Part shown: positions 6,143 through 6,246 of the stretch, piece after piece
How positions within the stretch are numbered: position 1 is the stretch's first letter
Layout of the letters: each line of letters opens with the position of its first letter
Origin: Deltaproteobacteria bacterium
GTDB lineage: Bacteria > Desulfobacterota > DSM-4660 > Desulfatiglandales > HGW-15
Assembly (NCBI GenBank): GCA_019308525.1
Contig: JAFDIC010000242.1
Coordinates: forward strand, 1 to 6,246
Direction: 5' to 3'
DNA length: 6,246 bases
The notes under the pieces: model-generated
What the model saw: only the letters and a program-made list of their open reading frames with translations
What the model was told of the DNA's origin: nothing
The model's database searches: none
Position numbers and translations under genes: made by a program

Positions 6143-6246
6143 ATGAAAATCGCCGTACCTCTGTTCAAGGAAAGGGTATCACCTCACTTCGGAAGTTCAT
6201 CCTTGATAATGTTACTGGAAATACGCGGCGACAGGATCGAAAAAGA
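6143..6246 (+). CDS. Dinitrogenase iron-molybdenum cofactor family protein (NifX/NifB-C-terminal/ORP-like), 3' partial
   Basis: The first 34 residues are visible before the window ends. They begin 'MKIAVPLFKERVSPHFGSSS' and continue 'MLLEIRGDRIEK', the characteristic first strand and loop of the small alpha/beta domain (PF02579 type) shared by NifX, NafY, the NifB C-terminus and the orange protein of sulfate reducers. Such proteins bind or carry iron-molybdenum or molybdenum-copper sulfide clusters. Outside nitrogen-fixation operons they often sit with MinD/Mrp-type ATPases and sigma-54 activators, as here. An ATG nine bases upstream (6134) is in frame but has no ribosome binding site. Transcription is probably from the sigma-54 promoter at 5944. 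True nitrogenase function cannot be inferred: no nif genes are in view. The subfamily is uncertain because most of the protein is missing. Confidence 0.8.
   Translation, partial: MKIAVPLFKERVSPHFGSSSLIMLLEIRGDRIEK

Noticed and set aside
5968..6168. 66-codon minus-strand open frame in the leader
   Set aside because: It has no ribosome binding site or recognisable motif, and it runs antisense through the sigma-54 leader into the NifX-family start.

Overview
The window looks like chromosomal DNA of an anaerobic, cytochrome-rich bacterium, most probably of the Desulfobacterota (the sulfate-reducer or syntroph type of the former Deltaproteobacteria). Three things suggest this: a ccmEABCD cluster whose CcmE has the CxxxY heme-attachment motif in place of HxxxY, a PAS plus sigma-54-activator regulator with a cysteine-rich PAS loop, and a following gene of the NifX/NifB/orange-protein iron-molybdenum-cofactor-binding family. 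The lineage is inferred from gene content only; no rRNA or other phylogenetic marker is present.

Positions 1-3598 hold a cytochrome c maturation (System I) block, all on the + strand. It opens with the 3' part of a membrane-anchored protein that has an extracytoplasmic domain, one membrane segment and a CcmI-like cytoplasmic helical tail. Then come ccmE (heme chaperone), ccmA (ATPase), ccmB (membrane partner of CcmA), ccmC (heme handling) and a 47-codon ccmD. ccmA/ccmB and ccmB/ccmC overlap at their stop/start codons, so these genes are translationally coupled. In the standard model CcmC and CcmD load heme onto CcmE, and CcmAB uses ATP to release holo-CcmE. ccmC as given here carries an apparent one-base deletion near 2828. 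ccmF, ccmG and ccmH are not in the window.

Positions 3599-3933 hold a leftover of an ABC-transporter ATPase: only the C-terminal TOBE-like domain can be read, so this looks like a decayed gene.

Positions 3934-6246 form a regulatory block, also on the + strand. A sigma-70-like promoter precedes a TTG-started ArsR/SmtB repressor with a CxC metal site. Then comes a 467-residue PAS/AAA+/Fis-type sigma-54 activator. Past its stop codon lie repeated TGAAAC half sites (one perfect dyad) and, about 110 bases further on, a consensus sigma-54 promoter. That promoter reads through a leader of about 173 bases into the start of a dinitrogenase iron-molybdenum cofactor family gene, cut by the window end. 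The most economical reading is a local circuit: the activator binds the repeats and drives the sigma-54 promoter of the cofactor-family gene, as in the orange protein (ORP) system of Desulfovibrio. The ArsR protein possibly adds a metal- or redox-dependent layer.
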